The position numbers and the translations under genes were made by a program. The notes below the pieces were generated by a model, which was not told where the DNA came from, searched no databases, and was given only the letters and a program-made list of their open reading frames with translations. Below, piece by piece: positions 7,035-8,182 of a DNA stretch of 8,182 nt. Source of the DNA: Pullilachnospira_A gallistercoris (lineage in GTDB: Bacteria; Bacillota; Clostridia; Lachnospirales; Lachnospiraceae). The stretch spans positions 1 to 8,182 of the forward strand of contig DVHM01000003.1 in assembly GCA_018712125.1 (NCBI GenBank). Reading direction: 5' to 3'. Numbering within the stretch: position 1 is the first letter of the stretch; every line of letters starts with the position of its first letter.

Positions 7035-7079
7035 GTATCTTGTTATTCGGGCGCAGGTATGGGCGCCGGTATACTTGTT
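7030..7079. repeat. Nine-bp inverted repeat enclosing a 12-bp tandem repeat
   Basis: AACAAGTAT (7030-7038) and ATACTTGTT (7071-7079) are perfect inverted copies. Between them GGGCGCAGGTAT (7049-7060) is repeated directly as GGGCGCCGGTAT (7061-7072) with one mismatch; the last two bases of the second copy overlap the right arm. The block adjoins the -35 box of the tex promoter. No gene is seen in it. Its role is unknown; it could bind a regulator or be a small remnant of a mobile sequence. Confidence 0.45.
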
Positions 7080-7119
7080 GCCTGAGCGTCAGCATAGAAG
7101 GAGTAATGCGCGAGGAGGG

Positions 7120-7366
7120 TACGGTCCCCTGTGGGAAATCATGGATTTAAACCGTAGAAACTTTGGCAAACTACGGTCCGATACGCAATCGTCGGTAATG
7201 TGACCGTAGTATCAGCCAGAAAATACGGTCGAATCTATAGAAGTCGTAACTGTAACCGTAGCATCCGGCAATTTTGTACGGTTCAAAACCTGGAAAATGC
7301 AGATTGAACCGTAAAATCAAGCTGAAATCTACGGTCATATATGAGAAAATCGGATTGCTGAACGTA
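7120..7366. repeat. Helically phased array of alternating TACGGT/ACCGTA sites
   Basis: This non-coding block has TACGGT at 7120, 7172, 7224, 7277 and 7330. The complement ACCGTA is at 7151, 7203, 7255 and 7308, and a degenerate AACGTA lies at 7361 exactly where a tenth site is expected. Distances alternate between 31 and 21-22 bp, giving units of 52, 52, 53 and 53 bp, so sites are three and two helical turns apart. Some neighbours extend into longer palindromes: GACCGTA/TACGGTC in unit two, ACCGTAG/CTACGGT between units one and two, and ten bp (TACGGTTCAA and TTGAACCGTA) in unit four. Weak further similarity surrounds ACCGTA (T before it, often ATC and GC after it), whereas the 20 or so bases after TACGGT vary. 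It fits no element I can name. Hexamer identity and phasing favour protein binding; RNA hairpins are the alternative. Confidence 0.85.
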
Positions 7367-7400
7367 CTGTGCCTCGTAAACGATAATGGAGATTTTGTAA

Positions 7401-7778
7401 ATGGGATTTATATACGATTTTTTAGAAAATATCTTTCAACACCTCTCCACCGCCGGCTACCCCTGTCTGTTCCGGGCGGTAACAAAAATATACTGCCCCG
7501 GCTGCGGCGGCACCAGGGCAGTATATCTGCTTTTGACGGGGCATCCCGTCCTGTCTTTTCTCTATCATCCCATCGTGTTGTACACGGTGTTCGCCTGCGT
7601 CTACATCGGCGTGCGCTTTGCCATCGACGCGCTGATTCCGCCGGTTGGCCGGAACCCCTTCCGCCTCACGCCGGTGTGGCTGTGGGGTGCGTTGGCGATT
7701 CTGCTTGTCAACTGGGGCGTCAAAAATTTCTTTCTGTTGGCACTGCACATTGATCTGCTGGCATTTCCCTGGGGCTGA
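7401..7778 (+). CDS. DUF2752 small membrane protein
   Basis: This 125-residue protein carries the DUF2752 hallmark CPGCGGTRA at 32-40, a short cysteine-containing motif just before a hydrophobic segment, followed by the G-H-P and H-P positions of the family (LLLTGHPVLSFLYHP). Hydrophobic stretches at about 41-50, 56-79 and 94-116 indicate two or three membrane helices. The function of the family is unknown; the paired cysteines C32 and C35 could bind metal or form a disulfide. The start at 7401 is supported by GGAG at 7388-7391 with a nine-base spacer. No convincing promoter was found upstream; the phased hexamer array lies 35-280 bases before the start. A longer open frame overlapping it from 7274 has no family features and is ignored. 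Confidence 0.88.
   Translation: MGFIYDFLENIFQHLSTAGYPCLFRAVTKIYCPGCGGTRAVYLLLTGHPVLSFLYHPIVLYTVFACVYIGVRFAIDALIPPVGRNPFRLTPVWLWGALAILLVNWGVKNFFLLALHIDLLAFPWG
7488..7526. repeat. Eleven-bp perfect inverted repeat inside the DUF2752 gene
   Basis: ATATACTGCCC (7488-7498) and GGGCAGTATAT (7516-7526) are perfect inverted copies around a 17-base GC-rich loop. The arms flank the codons of the CPGCGGTRA motif. In mRNA this would be a stable hairpin about 90 bases into the gene. It may affect translation or RNA stability, or may simply be a chance product of the codons IYCP and RAVY. Confidence 0.5.
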
Positions 7779-7797
7779 CCTTCTCCTTCCGTCAGCC
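7773..7797 (+). terminator. Weak hairpin at the end of the DUF2752 gene
   Basis: GGCTGAC (7773-7779), which contains the stop codon, can pair with GTCAGCC (7791-7797) over an 11-base loop. Only two T bases follow, so termination would be weak or need Rho. The remaining sequence to 7882 shows no other feature, and no clear terminator for the facing glpK gene. Confidence 0.25.
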
Positions 7798-7882
7798 TTA
7801 CCGGCTCCTGCACTGGGCAGATGTTTTCTGTGTCCCTCCCCGTTACCCTGCCGCTGTGCGCCGCGATCGCCACACACTGACG

Positions 7883-8182
7883 CTACTCCTCTTCCTCCTC
7901 GTCCTTCGCCCAACCGAAGGCATATTTCACGGCCTTGTTCCAGCCCTTGCGCTTGGCGGTCCGCTCTTCTTCGCCCATCTCCGGCGTAAACACCCGGTCA
8001 TAGGAGACGTTGTTTTTCACATCTTCCTTATTCTCCCAGTATCCCACCGCAAGTCCCGCCAGGTAAGCGGCTCCCAGCGCCGTGGACTCGAGACAGGAGG
8101 GACGATTGACCGGCTTATCCAGCATATCCGCCTGAAACTGCATGAGGAAATTGTTGGCGCTGGCCCCGCCGTCCACCTTCAG
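7883..8182 (-). CDS. glpK: Glycerol kinase, C-terminal part (gene continues past window edge)
   Basis: The last 99 residues of a FGGY-family glycerol kinase are present; the enzyme makes glycerol 3-phosphate from glycerol and ATP in the cytoplasm. The diagnostic segment VDGGASANNFLMQFQADML belongs to the ATP-binding half, and ESTALGAAYLAGLAVGYW is the conserved FGGY C-terminal helix region. The protein ends in an acidic tail, KDEEEEE. The reading frame is open to position 8182, so the true start lies beyond the window; family members are about 500 residues. It converges with the DUF2752 gene, with a gap of about 100 bases. Related FGGY sugar kinases are possible, but the residue pattern fits GlpK best. 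Confidence 0.93.
   Translation of the reverse strand: MKVDGGASANNFLMQFQADMLDKPVNRPSCLESTALGAAYLAGLAVGYWENKEDVKNNVSYDRVFTPEMGEEERTAKRKGWNKAVKYAFGWAKDEEEEE

Noticed and set aside
5214..7085. A 623-codon open frame antisense to tex
   Set aside because: It has low-complexity, His/Leu/Arg-rich content and no recognisable domain, and it mirrors a clear Tex gene. It is the usual shadow of a GC-rich reading frame.
7106..7150. Fourteen-codon small ORF after AAGGAG, possible leader peptide
   Set aside because: The ribosome site is only two bases from the ATG, the frame runs into the hexamer array, and there is no attenuator structure linked to it.
7120..7366. CRISPR array
   Set aside because: The repeats share only about six to seven invariant bases, alternate in orientation, and no cas gene is present in the window.
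7355..7387. TTGCTG and GATAAT as a promoter for the DUF2752 gene
   Set aside because: The spacer is 21 bp and the start point would fall beyond the ribosome site, so it would not give a translatable transcript.
7274..7753. A 159-codon frame overlapping the DUF2752 gene
   Set aside because: It is a shadow in another frame, with no recognisable domain and frequent H, R and S residues. The DUF2752 frame has the family motif and a good ribosome site.

Overview
The window looks like chromosomal DNA of a gut-type Firmicute of class Clostridia, most likely Lachnospiraceae-like. The reasons are AGGAG-type ribosome sites, a RibU-type ECF riboflavin transporter behind an FMN riboswitch, a Tex protein, a DUF2752 membrane protein and fairly GC-rich genes. 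This placement rests on gene types only; no database search was possible.

Layout. Positions 1 to about 1375 hold most of an IS110/IS1111-family insertion sequence: a complete DEDD transposase (38-1213) followed by a structured non-coding tail that may encode the guide (bridge/seek) RNA. Next is a two-component operon, an OmpR-type response regulator (1493-2197) and a membrane histidine kinase (2200-3588). It is preceded by an extended -10 box and an 11-bp-phased direct repeat, as expected for autoregulation. On the opposite strand, converging on the kinase, lies ribU (3687-4355). Its leader contains a strong promoter, an FMN riboswitch with an enlarged P2 arm, a candidate antiterminator and an intrinsic terminator. 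Upstream of that, on the same strand, is tex (4764-6932), whose stop codon lies inside the -35 box of the ribU promoter. The tex promoter carries a perfect dyad that fills its -35/-10 spacer. The intergenic region 7035-7400 is followed by a small DUF2752 membrane protein gene (7401-7778, + strand). The window ends in the 3' part of glpK on the minus strand (7883 to the edge).

The most unusual part is 7120-7366, a non-coding array between tex and the DUF2752 gene. It holds nine exact copies of one hexamer (TACGGT or its complement ACCGTA) plus one degenerate copy, in strictly alternating orientation. Start-to-start distances are 31, 21, 31, 21, 31, 22, 31 and 22 bp. The mean period is 52.5 bp, equal to five helical turns, so all sites fall on about the same DNA face. 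I know no named element of this design. It may be a cooperative protein-binding array or a series of hairpins.

Functional links are limited. The regulator and kinase form one signalling pair with no obvious target gene nearby. ribU is controlled by FMN through its leader. tex, glpK and the DUF2752 gene are unrelated housekeeping or unknown functions. The insertion sequence sits directly upstream of the two-component operon and could influence its expression.
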